Part shown: one piece after another, positions 1 through 8,427 of the stretch
Layout: every line of letters starts with the position of its first letter
How positions within the stretch are numbered: the stretch's first letter is position 1
NCBI RefSeq assembly: GCF_021290985.1
Contig: NZ_JAJOYU010000008.1
Coordinates: forward strand, 62,001 to 126,000
Direction of reading: 5' to 3'
DNA length: 64,000 nucleotides
Source: Rheinheimera soli
GTDB taxonomy: Bacteria > Pseudomonadota > Gammaproteobacteria > Enterobacterales > Alteromonadaceae
Position numbers and translations under genes: made by a program
The notes under the pieces: generated by a model
Told to the model about the DNA's origin: nothing
The model's database searches: none
Seen by the model: the letters and a program-made list of their open reading frames with translations, nothing else

Positions 1-756
1 GCAACATTACCTTTCTTCTCCAACGGACAACTCCACAATGGTATGGTGATCCGTATTGCAGGCTTAGGTTATCAAAAAGGTTTTGGTGGCCATTTCCATA
101 ACGACAATTCATTTGCGGTGTTTCGCGATATACCGGGCCTTTTGGTGTTTTGTCCCTCGACCGGAGAAGATGCAGTTCTGATGCTGCGTCAGGCTGTTAG
201 GTTAGCCTATGAGCAAAAACGGGTTGTGATTTTTCTGGAGCCTATAGCACTGTATATGATGCGGGACTTACATCAGAGCAAAGACGGCTTATGGCTAAAC
301 AACATGCCGGATATCAATGCGGCCTTACCTGAATTGGGTGCCCCCCGCAGTTATGGTGCAGGCAAAGATGTTGCGCTGTTAAGCTATGGCAACGGTCATT
401 ATTTATGTCAGCAGGCGTCAAAACATCTGGCTTGTCACAATATTGCTGTTCGTATTATTGATATCCGTTATCTGGTTCCTTTAGACATACATGCCATAGT
501 GCAGCACCTGGAGGGATGTAAGAACATAGTGATCGTAGATGAATGCAGACGCCGTGGTTCATTAAGCGAGGAACTCTATACCCTGTTGCATGAAGCTAAA
601 CCTGAGCACTTTAGAATTCAACGACTCTGCGCTGTCGATAGTTTTATCCCTCTGGGCAAAGCCGCCTATGACGTTTTACCCAGCGTCGACGACATAGTGC
701 ATGCAGTTCTTTCTCATCTGTCGGTTCACGCTTCATCCTTAGCGGAGTCTGTATGA
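1..756 (+). CDS. TPP-dependent dehydrogenase E1 beta-like subunit (5' end cut by window edge)
   Basis: The frame is open from base 1, so the gene starts upstream; the first in-frame ATG at 43 is internal. The visible part has the transketolase pyrimidine-domain end (GFGGHFHNDNS, then FRDIPGLLVFCPSTGEDA) and a transketolase C-terminal domain (about residues 120-235; VALLSYGNG, RIIDIRYLVPLDIHAI, NIVIVDECRRRGS). This is the layout of E1-beta of branched-chain or acetoin-type 2-oxo acid dehydrogenases. The expected partner is an E1-alpha domain, possibly fused upstream. The stop overlaps the next ATG by 4 bases, so it is translationally coupled to the acyltransferase gene. The substrate cannot be told from this fragment. 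Confidence 0.8.
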   Translation, partial: ATLPFFSNGQLHNGMVIRIAGLGYQKGFGGHFHNDNSFAVFRDIPGLLVFCPSTGEDAVLMLRQAVRLAYEQKRVVIFLEPIALYMMRDLHQSKDGLWLNNMPDINAALPELGAPRSYGAGKDVALLSYGNGHYLCQQASKHLACHNIAVRIIDIRYLVPLDIHAIVQHLEGCKNIVIVDECRRRGSLSEELYTLLHEAKPEHFRIQRLCAVDSFIPLGKAAYDVLPSVDDIVHAVLSHLSVHASSLAESV

Positions 757-1829
757 ATTACTCAACGTTAGTGGTAGCTCCGGGAAGGGGCAGTTATCAG
801 AAACAAGAATTGGGCTATATCAGCCAAAACCTGAGCGACACAGCTGCGGGCGCTGTATTATTAGCGGGCTTTGATCAGAGCAGAATAAAGCTTGGATTAA
901 GCACTGTCACTAGCCTGGACCAGGCTCCACAATTTAATTTCAGGCGTTATCAGCAAGCGGACAATGCCGCCGCACTTATTTTGGCCAGTGGCCTGATTGA
1001 TTATCAAACCTTGCAGCAAAGCTGTTATCAACCCGCAGTGATCACAGGGAATTCGATGGGATGGTACACGGCGCTGGCCTGTTCCGGAGTCTGGCATAGC
1101 ACAGAGGCTATGCGGATAGCCAGCCTGATGGCTCAGTACACGTCCCAAAGCCACTATAAAGGTGACAATGGCGGTCAGCTCATTTATCCATTAGTGGATG
1201 AGCACTGGCGCCCCAAATTGGACTACCAACAACAGGTTAACGCTTTATTAGCCCGCTGCAGTGGTCAGCTGTATATGTCCATTCTTTATGGTGGTTATGC
1301 AGTATTGGCAGGCAGCAGTGAGGCTATCAGTCTGGCCATGCAGACTTTACCTAAAATTGACGAACGTTTTCCGCTGCTGTTGCCTGGCCATTCGGCCTTT
1401 CATTCTCCTTTTATGGCGCAAGCCTCAGAGCAGGCACTTCAGAACATAGGTCATTCATCCTTTCAGGCCCCTGCAGTGCCGTTGGTTGATGGCTGTGGCC
1501 GGATCTGGCAGCCAGATTGCAGCGATTTGAACAAGCTGCGTGACTACACTTTGCGACAGCAAGTAACAGAAACCTATAATTTCACCGCATCTATTCAAGT
1601 CGCGGTAAAAGAATTCTGTCCTCAACGTATAGTGCTTCTGGGGCCGGGTAATGGTTTAGCAGGTGCGGTGATCCAGGCCTTGATTGAACTGAACTGGCAA
1701 GGATTAAGCAGCAAACAAGATTTTATTGCTCAGCAGCAACAGCAGCCCTGGTTACTTGCCATGGGCACCCCAGTTCAACGCGCCATCCTGTTGGAGCGCC
1801 CCCCTTCAACAGAGGCAAAGAGGGCCTAA
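753..1829 (+). CDS. FabD-like (malonyl)acyltransferase
   Basis: A 358-aa acyltransferase-fold protein. The nucleophile elbow reads GNSMGWY (GxSxG, where classical FabD has GHSLG) near residue 99. The catalytic-His region is LLPGHSAFHSPFM near residue 210, as in malonyl-CoA:ACP transacylases. A late LLGPGN motif is typical of AT domains. It begins in an ATGA overlap with the E1-beta-like gene, so the two probably act together, for example on an acyl group made by the dehydrogenase. The Asn in place of His before the catalytic Ser and the pairing with an E1 enzyme suggest a specialised acyltransferase rather than housekeeping FabD. Specificity is not known. Confidence 0.75.
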   Translation: MNYSTLVVAPGRGSYQKQELGYISQNLSDTAAGAVLLAGFDQSRIKLGLSTVTSLDQAPQFNFRRYQQADNAAALILASGLIDYQTLQQSCYQPAVITGNSMGWYTALACSGVWHSTEAMRIASLMAQYTSQSHYKGDNGGQLIYPLVDEHWRPKLDYQQQVNALLARCSGQLYMSILYGGYAVLAGSSEAISLAMQTLPKIDERFPLLLPGHSAFHSPFMAQASEQALQNIGHSSFQAPAVPLVDGCGRIWQPDCSDLNKLRDYTLRQQVTETYNFTASIQVAVKEFCPQRIVLLGPGNGLAGAVIQALIELNWQGLSSKQDFIAQQQQQPWLLAMGTPVQRAILLERPPSTEAKRA

Positions 1830-1928
1830 AGGCGACGTATAAAGCCTGAAACTGGTGAGTTAGGGCGAATCATCTATCAAGGTCCGATGCAGCATCACCC
1901 GATACAGGCAGGTAGCTTAAACAATGGC

Positions 1929-2306
1929 TTAAAATAGGACAGGCTTAAACTTTGCCAGATAAAACACCAGGAACAGAGACGAAATGGACAGCACAGAAAA
2001 TATCAAACGGGTACGCCATCTGAATTTTTCCTTCATGGCAAAAAAGCCAAAAACTACATAACAAACAATAACTAATATCTTAATGCCTAACCATTGATGC
2101 ACAAAGGGCTGCCAGGGGCCTATCGCCAACAAAACAAAAGCCAGAGTCAATAATATCGAATCATTAAAGTGCGGCAGATAGCGCAGAGAACTTTTACGCC
2201 AATCAAATTTACCTGTCAGATCCAATAGCAGACGAGCAATAAACAACGCGGCACTCAGATAAGCGCAAAACATGTGCAGCAGCTTCACATTTGGATAAAA
2301 CTCCAT
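1929..2306 (-). CDS. SirB2-family inner-membrane protein
   Basis: A 125-aa protein with four hydrophobic segments and the SirB2 pattern (KLLHMFCAYLSAALFIARL, then LPHFNDSILL, then KILVIVCYVVFGFFAM). The start is placed at the ATG at 2306, preceded by GGGAG at good spacing; a longer frame to 2336 has no ribosome binding site. SirB2 proteins are small membrane proteins of unknown function, named from the sirB locus. It is a single-gene unit transcribed away from norB, and the shared 280-bp gap carries the NorR array. Nothing in the sequence ties it to NO. Confidence 0.8.
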   Translation of the reverse strand: MEFYPNVKLLHMFCAYLSAALFIARLLLDLTGKFDWRKSSLRYLPHFNDSILLTLAFVLLAIGPWQPFVHQWLGIKILVIVCYVVFGFFAMKEKFRWRTRLIFSVLSISSLFLVFYLAKFKPVLF

Positions 2307-2409
2307 AATCAGCTCCCAAAAAAACACTGCCGCCACCTTAAAGCAATTGATTAAGCCTTGCCTATATAGCTAAAGAGGTAAGGCTTCATACTTCCTTTTT
2401 ACCATGGCA

Positions 2410-2465
2410 GGTACATTTGACCAAGTAAGGTATTTAGAACCCAAATTTAAATGGTTAATTTAACC
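2410..2465 (+). promoter_or_regulatory. Triple NorR box array upstream of norB
   Basis: Three GGT-N7-ACC sites lie at 2410-2422, 2429-2441 and 2453-2465. The third is inside a perfect palindrome ATGGTTAA-T-TTAACCAT (2451-2467). GGT-N7-ACC is the published NorR core of Ralstonia, and E. coli norVW also has three NorR sites. Centre spacings are 19 and 24 bp. The last site is 48 bp upstream of the sigma-54-like GG. The same layout occurs at norR/ric (14307-14362). Confidence 0.85.
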
Positions 2466-2505
2466 ATAGAATATAAAAACATAATAAAAACAACAATTTA
2501 AAATA

Positions 2506-2520
2506 TGGCCCGTTTATTGA
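2506..2520 (+). promoter_or_regulatory. Sigma-54-like promoter of norB (variant -12)
   Basis: TGGCCCGTTTATTGA gives GG (2507-2508), ten bases, then GA (2519-2520), where the consensus is GC. It aligns with the perfect GG-N10-GC element of ric (14404-14418; TGGCC, then TATTG). Transcription would start near 2531, giving a leader of about 85 nt. The -12 mismatch lowers confidence in the promoter itself, but its distance from the NorR boxes supports it. Confidence 0.65.
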
Positions 2521-2535
2521 TATCAGTCTGTGACC

Positions 2536-2550
2536 GACGGGAGGACCGTC
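2536..2550 (+). other. Small hairpin in norB leader
   Basis: GACGG-GAGGA-CCGTC, a five-base stem with a five-base loop, lies right at the predicted 5' end of the norB transcript. It could be an mRNA-stabilising 5' hairpin. Short stems like this also arise by chance. Confidence 0.3.
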
Positions 2551-2575
2551 CGTAATAGCACAACTGGAGTAAAAA

Positions 2576-2632
2576 ATGAGATTTGGATACATCACCAACG
2601 TAGTGAGGGGGCCTCATGGCTGGATATCGTAA
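2576..2632 (+). CDS. Possible 18-codon leader peptide overlapping norB start
   Basis: ATG at 2576 follows GGAG with suitable spacing (GGAGTAAAAAATG). It reads MRFGYITNVVRGPHGWIS and stops at TAA 2630-2632, 17 bases inside norB in another frame. Ribosomes reading it would melt the norB start region, so it could couple norB translation. No homologue is known to me. It may be only a chance ORF with a good Shine-Dalgarno sequence. Confidence 0.35.
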   Translation: MRFGYITNVVRGPHGWIS

Positions 2633-4877
2633 ATTATGGTGGCTGTTAATTGCCATTCTGGCCATTACCTTTAGCGTGCTGGGCTATTTTGGTGCCGAGG
2701 TGTATCGCTCGGCGCCGCCTATTCCGGCCAAGGTAGTGAATGCGCATGGTCAGGTCATTATGACCAATGAGACTATCTTAAACGGCCAGACCGCCTGGCA
2801 ATCTGTTGGCGGTATGCAATTGGGCTCTATCTGGGGCCATGGCGCTTACCAGGCACCGGATTGGACCGCCGACTGGCTGCATCGTGAACTGATGGCCTGG
2901 CTAGAGCTTGCAGCACAGGATGAGTTTGGGCAAAGCTACATTGAGCTTAACGCGGCACAACAAAATGGCCTCCAGTTCGCATTAAAGCAGGCCTATCGCA
3001 CGAACAGCTATGATAAAGCTACGGATACCTTAGAGCTTAGCGATCGCAGGGTACAAGCCATAGCCCAAACTGCTGAACACTATATTGCCTTATTTGGTGA
3101 TGATGCAGCGCTTAGCCAAACCCGCTCTAACTATGCAATGAAAAACAATACCCTGCCCTCTTTAAGCCGTCGGCAGGAAATGACGCAGTTTTTCTTCTGG
3201 ACAGCCTGGGCAGCCAGTACTGAGCGCACCCCGGATAGCGCAACCTATACCAATAACTGGCCGCACGAACCGTTAATTGACAATAGACCCACGGCGGAAA
3301 ACCTGATTTGGTCATTAGTCAGTATTATTTTACTGATCGCCGGTGTCGGTGGTCTGATTTGGGGCTGGGCATTTTTACGCAAACACGATGAAGAAGAGCC
3401 CGCAGTACCAAAATACGATCCTATCGCACAGCTTAAACTTACGCCGTCACAAAAAGCCTTAGGCAAATATATTCTGGTGGTGGTCGCACTATTTACCCTG
3501 CAGGTGATGTTGGGCGGTTTTACTGCGCACTACACGGTAGAAGGCGATGGTTTTTATGGGTTAAATACCACTGAATGGTTGCCTTACAGCCTGGCGCGTA
3601 CCTGGCATATTCAGGCCGCCATGTTCTGGATTGCTACTGGCTTTTTAGCGGCTGGGCTGTTTTTAGCTCCGATTATTAACGGTGGTAAAGATCCGAAGTT
3701 TCAAAAACTCGGGGTCGATCTGCTGTTTTGGGCCTTAGTAGTGTTAGTGGCAGGCTCTTTTGCTGGTAACTACTTTGCCATTATGCAAATTATGCCGCAG
3801 CAATACAGCTTCTGGTTTGGCCATCAGGGCTACGAGTACATCGATATTGGTCGTTTCTGGCAAATTATTAAGTATGTTGGCGTCTTGTTCTGGTTGTTGC
3901 TGATGCTGCGGGCGATAGTGCCGGCCTTTAAAGCACCGGGGGATAAAAACCTGCTGGCACTGTTTGCTGCCTCGGTAATTTGTGTCGGCTTATTTTATGG
4001 TGCCGGGCTGTTTTACGGCGAACGTACGCATTTATCGGTGATGGAATACTGGCGCTGGTGGGTAGTCCACCTGTGGGTAGAGGGCTTCTTTGAAGTATTT
4101 GCTACCGTATCTCTGGCGTTTATTTTCCACAGCATGGGGCTGGTATCACGCAGCGTTGCCACCAGTGCCAGTTTGGCGTCAGCCTCACTGTTTATGCTCG
4201 GCGGTATACCCGGCACTTTCCACCATTTGTATTTCTCTGGTACCACTACACCGGTGATGGCGGTAGGCGCTACTTTTAGTGCACTGGAAGTGGTGCCACT
4301 GGTAGTACTGGGCTACGAAGCCTGGGAAAACTGGCGTTTAAAAAATAAAGCCCCCTGGATGGGCGATATTAAATGGCCACTGATGTTTTTCGTTGCGGTA
4401 GCATTTTGGAATATGCTCGGCGCCGGGGTGTTTGGTTTTATGATCAACCCACCAATAGCGCTGTATTACCTGCAGGGATTAAACACCACACCAACCCATG
4501 CCCACGCGGCGCTGTTTGGGGTGTATGGTTTCCTGGCACTGGGTTTCTGTCTGCTTATTCTGCGTTATATCCGGCCACAGCTGGTGTTTGATGAAAAGCT
4601 GATGAAAACCGCGTTTTGGTGGATGAACGGCGGCCTGCTGCTGATGTTGTTTACCAGCCTGCTGCCTATAGGTTTTATTCAGTTTTACGCAAGTGCAACA
4701 GAAGGACTGTGGTATGCCCGTAGTGAGGCTGTGATGCAAAGTGACATTCTGGTCACCCTTCGTTGGGTACGGACTTTCGGTGACGTTATATTCATCGTCG
4801 GTGCTTTAGCTATTAGCTGGCAAGTCGTCAAAGGTGTGTTTTCCAGCCCCCCTGTCAAAGAAAGCAAACAAAGCTAA
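2616..4877 (+). CDS. norB: Quinol-dependent nitric oxide reductase (qNor, NorB/NorZ type)
   Basis: A 753-aa single-subunit NO reductase that reduces 2 NO to N2O with quinol at the inner membrane. The N-terminal part (one membrane helix, then a periplasmic domain to about residue 220) replaces NorC and has no CxxCH haem motif, as expected for qNor. The catalytic part has haem/FeB His ligands in WHIQAAMFWIA, VVHLWVEGFFEVFA (with the extra Glu), FHHLYFSG and HAHAALFGVYGF, in the order of the haem-copper oxidase family. The length matches qNor (about 750-760 aa). It is a monocistronic unit under a triple NorR box and a sigma-54-like promoter, followed by a terminator. No nirS or nirK is in the window, so it may serve NO detoxification or denitrification. 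Confidence 0.95.
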   Translation: MAGYRKLWWLLIAILAITFSVLGYFGAEVYRSAPPIPAKVVNAHGQVIMTNETILNGQTAWQSVGGMQLGSIWGHGAYQAPDWTADWLHRELMAWLELAAQDEFGQSYIELNAAQQNGLQFALKQAYRTNSYDKATDTLELSDRRVQAIAQTAEHYIALFGDDAALSQTRSNYAMKNNTLPSLSRRQEMTQFFFWTAWAASTERTPDSATYTNNWPHEPLIDNRPTAENLIWSLVSIILLIAGVGGLIWGWAFLRKHDEEEPAVPKYDPIAQLKLTPSQKALGKYILVVVALFTLQVMLGGFTAHYTVEGDGFYGLNTTEWLPYSLARTWHIQAAMFWIATGFLAAGLFLAPIINGGKDPKFQKLGVDLLFWALVVLVAGSFAGNYFAIMQIMPQQYSFWFGHQGYEYIDIGRFWQIIKYVGVLFWLLLMLRAIVPAFKAPGDKNLLALFAASVICVGLFYGAGLFYGERTHLSVMEYWRWWVVHLWVEGFFEVFATVSLAFIFHSMGLVSRSVATSASLASASLFMLGGIPGTFHHLYFSGTTTPVMAVGATFSALEVVPLVVLGYEAWENWRLKNKAPWMGDIKWPLMFFVAVAFWNMLGAGVFGFMINPPIALYYLQGLNTTPTHAHAALFGVYGFLALGFCLLILRYIRPQLVFDEKLMKTAFWWMNGGLLLMLFTSLLPIGFIQFYASATEGLWYARSEAVMQSDILVTLRWVRTFGDVIFIVGALAISWQVVKGVFSSPPVKESKQS

Positions 4878-4894
4878 ATTGACAGCCTGACAAC

Positions 4895-4927
4895 CCGCTG
4901 CGGTATGACAAATACTGCAGCGGTTTT
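4895..4927 (+). terminator. Terminator after norB
   Basis: CCGCTGC (4895-4901) pairs with GCAGCGG (4917-4923), followed by TTTT. It lies 18 bases after the norB stop. Confidence 0.65.
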
Positions 4928-5065
4928 ACAAACGAACTCGCGTACTCAAGCCAACAACACGAAAGCGTCAGTTCAACAACAACTAACCCCTATGGGGAAT
5001 ATTCTGATTCTGTTACGCCTGATAGCATAAGGACACATTGCGTACAACGAGGTGCAAACAATGTG

Positions 5066-5362
5066 ATGAGCAAAAAACCGGATTTGAAAACAGCAATGCT
5101 CCAGCTTATTGCAGAGGTCAAACAAACCCTTCCGCTCTACGAGCCATCCACTTTTGTTTGTGGCACTAACACAGATTGTGTCGGTTGCCCGAAGAAAATG
5201 CTGGAGATGGTTGACTCGGAACTTTCGTATTGGGAAAGCGCGATGAAAAGAGGCATTACGCCTAAGTTTGATGAGTTAAGGCGGTTTGGCAAATTATGCC
5301 AAAGCGTAAGACGCAGTTTGGTGCGGAACAAGATAATTCCCGATGTCATCACGCTGTCCTAA
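5066..5362 (+). CDS. Conserved small Cys-containing protein, unknown function
   Basis: A 98-aa soluble protein with no family I recognise. It has a cysteine cluster CGTNTDCVGC in the first half (C-x5-C-x2-C), which could bind a metal, followed by charged helical sequence (KKMLEMVDSELSYWESAMKRG) and a basic C-terminal half. The ATG at 5066 is taken as start; a GTG directly before it (5063) sits closer to a GAGG and is equally possible. It stands alone downstream of norB, but the norB terminator separates the two. Confidence 0.55.
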   Translation: MSKKPDLKTAMLQLIAEVKQTLPLYEPSTFVCGTNTDCVGCPKKMLEMVDSELSYWESAMKRGITPKFDELRRFGKLCQSVRRSLVRNKIIPDVITLS

Positions 5363-5698
5363 AGTGTTGTAGCTCCTCTTTGGCAGTTTAGCCGACAGGC
5401 TCCAATCTGACCTGGCGGTCGGTTGTGAGCGAATAGCAGAAATTTACCCCGCACCAGAATGTTCTGGCGGATGTCGGCTCGACTGCAAAATCGGACATAT
5501 TGCCCGGTTTATTTAAATACGAAATTAACTAACTATAGGGCTAATTGTCCCAAATGATTATTGATGGATGACATGCGTAGCTCAATTTTGGAATGCAAAT
5601 TTTATCAATTAGTCGGGCGTTAGGCGCTTGTGTTGCCGAGCTAAGTGCTATAGTGATTCGGAGTTGAAAGTCGATAATTCAGAATTAAGGGGGCACAA
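5363..5698. other. Intergenic stretch, no gene seen
   Basis: 336 bases without a supportable gene. The first half reads like decayed non-coding sequence. A half-site resembling an integron attC right end (GGGCGTTAGGC, 5615-5625) lies 75 bases before the next gene, without a matching left arm. The last 60 bases should hold the promoter of the outer-membrane barrel gene, and GGGGG at 5690-5694 is close to its Shine-Dalgarno position. No NarL, FNR or NorR box was seen. Confidence 0.5.
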
Positions 5699-6394
5699 AT
5701 GTTGAAGCAGCACAGAATGATCATGCTAGTGATTGCGGTATCGTTGGCTGCACCGGCGATGGCGCGCGCGGCAGATATCGGCTTTACCTACATCGAGGGC
5801 GGTATCGTCGGCGGCTTTGTCAACGACATCGAGACATCCGGAGCGGTCACGGGGAGCGTCCCACTCGATCTTGAAAGCGATGCTGATGGCGGTGGATTTA
5901 TTGGCGGGGCGTGGCAGTTCGGAGATCAGATGCACTTGTTTGGCGAGTATGCATCACTTGGCCAAGAGCTTGAAATACGCAGCGGCACCAGCACTGCAGT
6001 AGGTGAGTACGACGTTGAGCGTTGGCGCATTGGTGTTGGTTATCAATACCCTGTCTCGGAAACGTTGGCTTACTACGGTCGGCTAAGCCTTGACCAGCTC
6101 GAGTTAAAGGATGCGCGCGCTACGGGTTTCAATCTAGATGTCGACGCTGACGATAGCGGCATCGGTGGGGAGATTGGCGCTATCTGGGAAGCAACCTCGA
6201 CTTTTCATCTTCAGGGCCATGCACGTTACACCGTGGTCGGTGGTATCGCGTCCAGCGGTTCAGATCCCTTTGAATCCGACGTCCTGATCGGTGTGAACGG
6301 ACGCTGGCATTTCCTTCCCAACATAGCACTGGTTACAGGCTACGAGTACGGAAAAATAACGACGTTGAACGTAGGCGTGCGTTTATCGTTCTGA
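5699..6394 (+). CDS. Outer-membrane beta-barrel protein (OmpA-barrel-like), exported
   Basis: 231 aa with a clear Sec signal peptide (MLKQHRMIMLVIAVSLAAPAMARA, cleavage about residue 25). Alternating amphipathic strands follow (FTYIEGGIVGGFV, GGFIGGAWQF, HLFGEYASLG, WRIGVGYQYPV, LAYYGRLSLDQLEL, GEIGAIWEAT, FHLQGHARYTVVG, LITGYEYGK-like ends), and it finishes in a C-terminal Phe (VRLSF), the usual barrel-assembly signal. It fits a small eight-stranded barrel of unknown ligand. Codon use is visibly richer in G and C than its neighbours (for example the 5760-5830 segment), which suggests recent acquisition. A bidirectional terminator follows. Confidence 0.7.
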   Translation: MLKQHRMIMLVIAVSLAAPAMARAADIGFTYIEGGIVGGFVNDIETSGAVTGSVPLDLESDADGGGFIGGAWQFGDQMHLFGEYASLGQELEIRSGTSTAVGEYDVERWRIGVGYQYPVSETLAYYGRLSLDQLELKDARATGFNLDVDADDSGIGGEIGAIWEATSTFHLQGHARYTVVGGIASSGSDPFESDVLIGVNGRWHFLPNIALVTGYEYGKITTLNVGVRLSF

Positions 6395-6421
6395 GTGCTT
6401 CCCAATCACCGATGGAACAAT

Positions 6422-6452
6422 AGCCTGCGGATTGAAGGTCCGCAGGCTTTAT
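6422..6452. terminator. Bidirectional terminator
   Basis: AGCCTGCGGA (6422-6431) pairs perfectly with TCCGCAGGCT (6439-6448) around a 7-base loop, with TTTAT after it. It lies between the convergent barrel gene and the chemoreceptor gene. Confidence 0.8.
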
Positions 6453-6462
6453 CTCAAGGTGA

Positions 6463-8427
6463 TCAGGTTCTGAGCGTAAAACGGCTGACCTGGTCCTGCA
6501 ACTGTTCAGCTAACTTAGCCAACTGATGACTGGTTGCTGCTGTTTGTTCTGCACCTGAACTCGTTTGGGTCGCTATATCACTAATACTTACAATCTTCCG
6601 GTTAATATCTTCTGCAACCGCGGCTTGCTCTTCAGTCGCTGAAGCGATCTGCATATTTTTGTCATTCATACCATGTATCCCTTCAAGTACTCCTGACAAT
6701 ATAGTTCCCGTCTCCGCAACTTTTTCTCGCCCGCTATGAGCCAAAGTGAGACTCAGGTGCATTGCATTAGATGCATTCAACGCATTATTCTGCAAAGCCT
6801 CAATCATTTGTTGTATGTCGCCTGTAGACTGTGCCGTGCGCTGTGCCAAAGTGCGTACTTCATCTGCTACCACCGCAAAACCACGCCCCTGGTCACCCGC
6901 TCTGGCTGCTTCAATGGCCGCATTGAGGGCCAACAAGTTGGTTTGTTCAGCAATCCCTCGGATCACATCAAGGACAGAAGTAATGGATGCACTATCGCGC
7001 TTTACACTTTCAATAACATAGGATGTATCTTCAACTTGAGTCGTTAACTGCTGGATCAGGCTTATTGTTTCCTCAAGCTTCAGCTGGCCATTCGCAGCGC
7101 CAGACTGCACAACCTCAGATAAAGACACGGCTTCAGCGGTACTACTAGCCACATCGCGCACTGTCGCTGTCATTTCATGCATTGCTGTTGCCACCAGTTC
7201 GGTGTCTAACTGTTGCCGTTGCACGCCCTTGCTCGTCTCTACAGCCACAGCTGAGGATTGCTCTGCGGCCGTTGCAACCTGAATGGTCGCCTCGCCAATC
7301 TCACCGATGACTTTCTGTAGCTCTGCAGCCATAGCGTTTGTGCTTAGTACGATTTGCCCAAATTCATCTTTTGAGCTGTAGGCACAGCGAACGGTAAGAT
7401 TGCGATCGGCTAAAGCCCGAATGGTTCCGTCAACACTTTTCACGGCAGAGGTTATATTACGCACAGACACCATGGCGATATAAAAAACCACTGCTGCTAT
7501 TACTAAAGTGAGGACAGACAGTACCCACAGATTAGTGACTGCTTGACGTTTAAGAGCATCAGCTCGACTTGTAATATCAGCATTAAGCAGTTTTTCAAAT
7601 TCGGTCATATCAGCTAATCTTTTTGTAGCTATGTCAAACCAAAGACCATCATCAACATGCAAGGGCGCTTCCAAAGGAGTATTAAAAGCCAACTGCTGTA
7701 GTTTTACGACCTCCGAAAAACTATTCTGTAAAACAAGTTCTTTCCAATCATCAAGTCGTTCGCTAGACAACAATCGGGTAAAGTTTTCCGTTAAAGCATT
7801 GTATGCACCGAAATTATCACTGTATTTTGTTAACAAATCACTGTTAAAACTTCCTCTGCTAAATACTAAGCCTAATAGCGCCCGATCTCTGCCCGCCCGC
7901 TCTTTCATCTCAATAAACTGATTTAAAGTGGCAAGTTCTCTGGCCATATCACGATGAGGTACGTCAGCCTCTAATTGGTGATTGACCGCAATCATGGATT
8001 TTATAAGGTTGGTATAACGCTCAGCAGATTCAGTATTACTGATGATCAGTGAGTCAATCAGATTACGTAACTCAAGCACTGCGTCTAATTGCTGCTTCAA
8101 AGAGAGCAATTCTGGTTGGCTTAATGCAGCCACTATCTGCAGCTTCTCATCAGATTGAACACGTAATTGCTTCAGCCGATCGCCGAAACGCTGACCTTTG
8201 CTTGCCAAATAGACACCACTGGCCCCACGTTCAGCCTGTAAAGCACTGATTAAAGAGTTCATCGTGACCGAAGTGGTTATAGACGAGGACACATAGTTAG
8301 CCATCTGGTGCTGCGACCAACTCGCAACAAGACGCTCGCCCAGCAACCAAAGCACTACGCATACTGGGAATACTAATAATAAGCTGAGCTTTTGACGTAT
8401 AGTCAAATCACGAATAAAGGAAGCCAT
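6463..8427 (-). CDS. Methyl-accepting chemotaxis protein with NIT nitrate/nitrite-sensing domain
   Basis: 654 aa. The first membrane helix (about 15-33) is followed by a periplasmic helical domain of about 260 residues bearing the NIT signature (SLISALQAERGASGVYLASKG near residue 60, and RDRALLGLVFSRG near 190). A second helix (about 300-322), a HAMP domain and a long cytoplasmic coiled coil come next, with the conserved hairpin IRGIAEQTNLLALNAAIEAARAG and GRGFAVVADEVRTLAQRT. NIT domains bind nitrate or nitrite in sensors such as NasR. In this locus the receptor plausibly steers cells toward nitrate. ATG 8427 has GAGG upstream. No C-terminal CheR-docking pentapeptide is seen. Confidence 0.9.
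   Translation of the reverse strand: MASFIRDLTIRQKLSLLLVFPVCVVLWLLGERLVASWSQHQMANYVSSSITTSVTMNSLISALQAERGASGVYLASKGQRFGDRLKQLRVQSDEKLQIVAALSQPELLSLKQQLDAVLELRNLIDSLIISNTESAERYTNLIKSMIAVNHQLEADVPHRDMARELATLNQFIEMKERAGRDRALLGLVFSRGSFNSDLLTKYSDNFGAYNALTENFTRLLSSERLDDWKELVLQNSFSEVVKLQQLAFNTPLEAPLHVDDGLWFDIATKRLADMTEFEKLLNADITSRADALKRQAVTNLWVLSVLTLVIAAVVFYIAMVSVRNITSAVKSVDGTIRALADRNLTVRCAYSSKDEFGQIVLSTNAMAAELQKVIGEIGEATIQVATAAEQSSAVAVETSKGVQRQQLDTELVATAMHEMTATVRDVASSTAEAVSLSEVVQSGAANGQLKLEETISLIQQLTTQVEDTSYVIESVKRDSASITSVLDVIRGIAEQTNLLALNAAIEAARAGDQGRGFAVVADEVRTLAQRTAQSTGDIQQMIEALQNNALNASNAMHLSLTLAHSGREKVAETGTILSGVLEGIHGMNDKNMQIASATEEQAAVAEDINRKIVSISDIATQTSSGAEQTAATSHQLAKLAEQLQDQVSRFTLRT

Noticed and set aside
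897-1154. Antisense open frame inside the acyltransferase gene
   Set aside because: A shadow frame with no ribosome binding site and no recognisable protein features; the same holds for the other antisense frames in nar, nrdD and the trio genes.
5615-5625. Integron attC-like right end (GGGCGTTAGGC)
   Set aside because: The GTTRRRY core matches, but no inverse core (RYYYAAC) with complementary L box was found within 130 bases to the left, and no integrase or second site is nearby.
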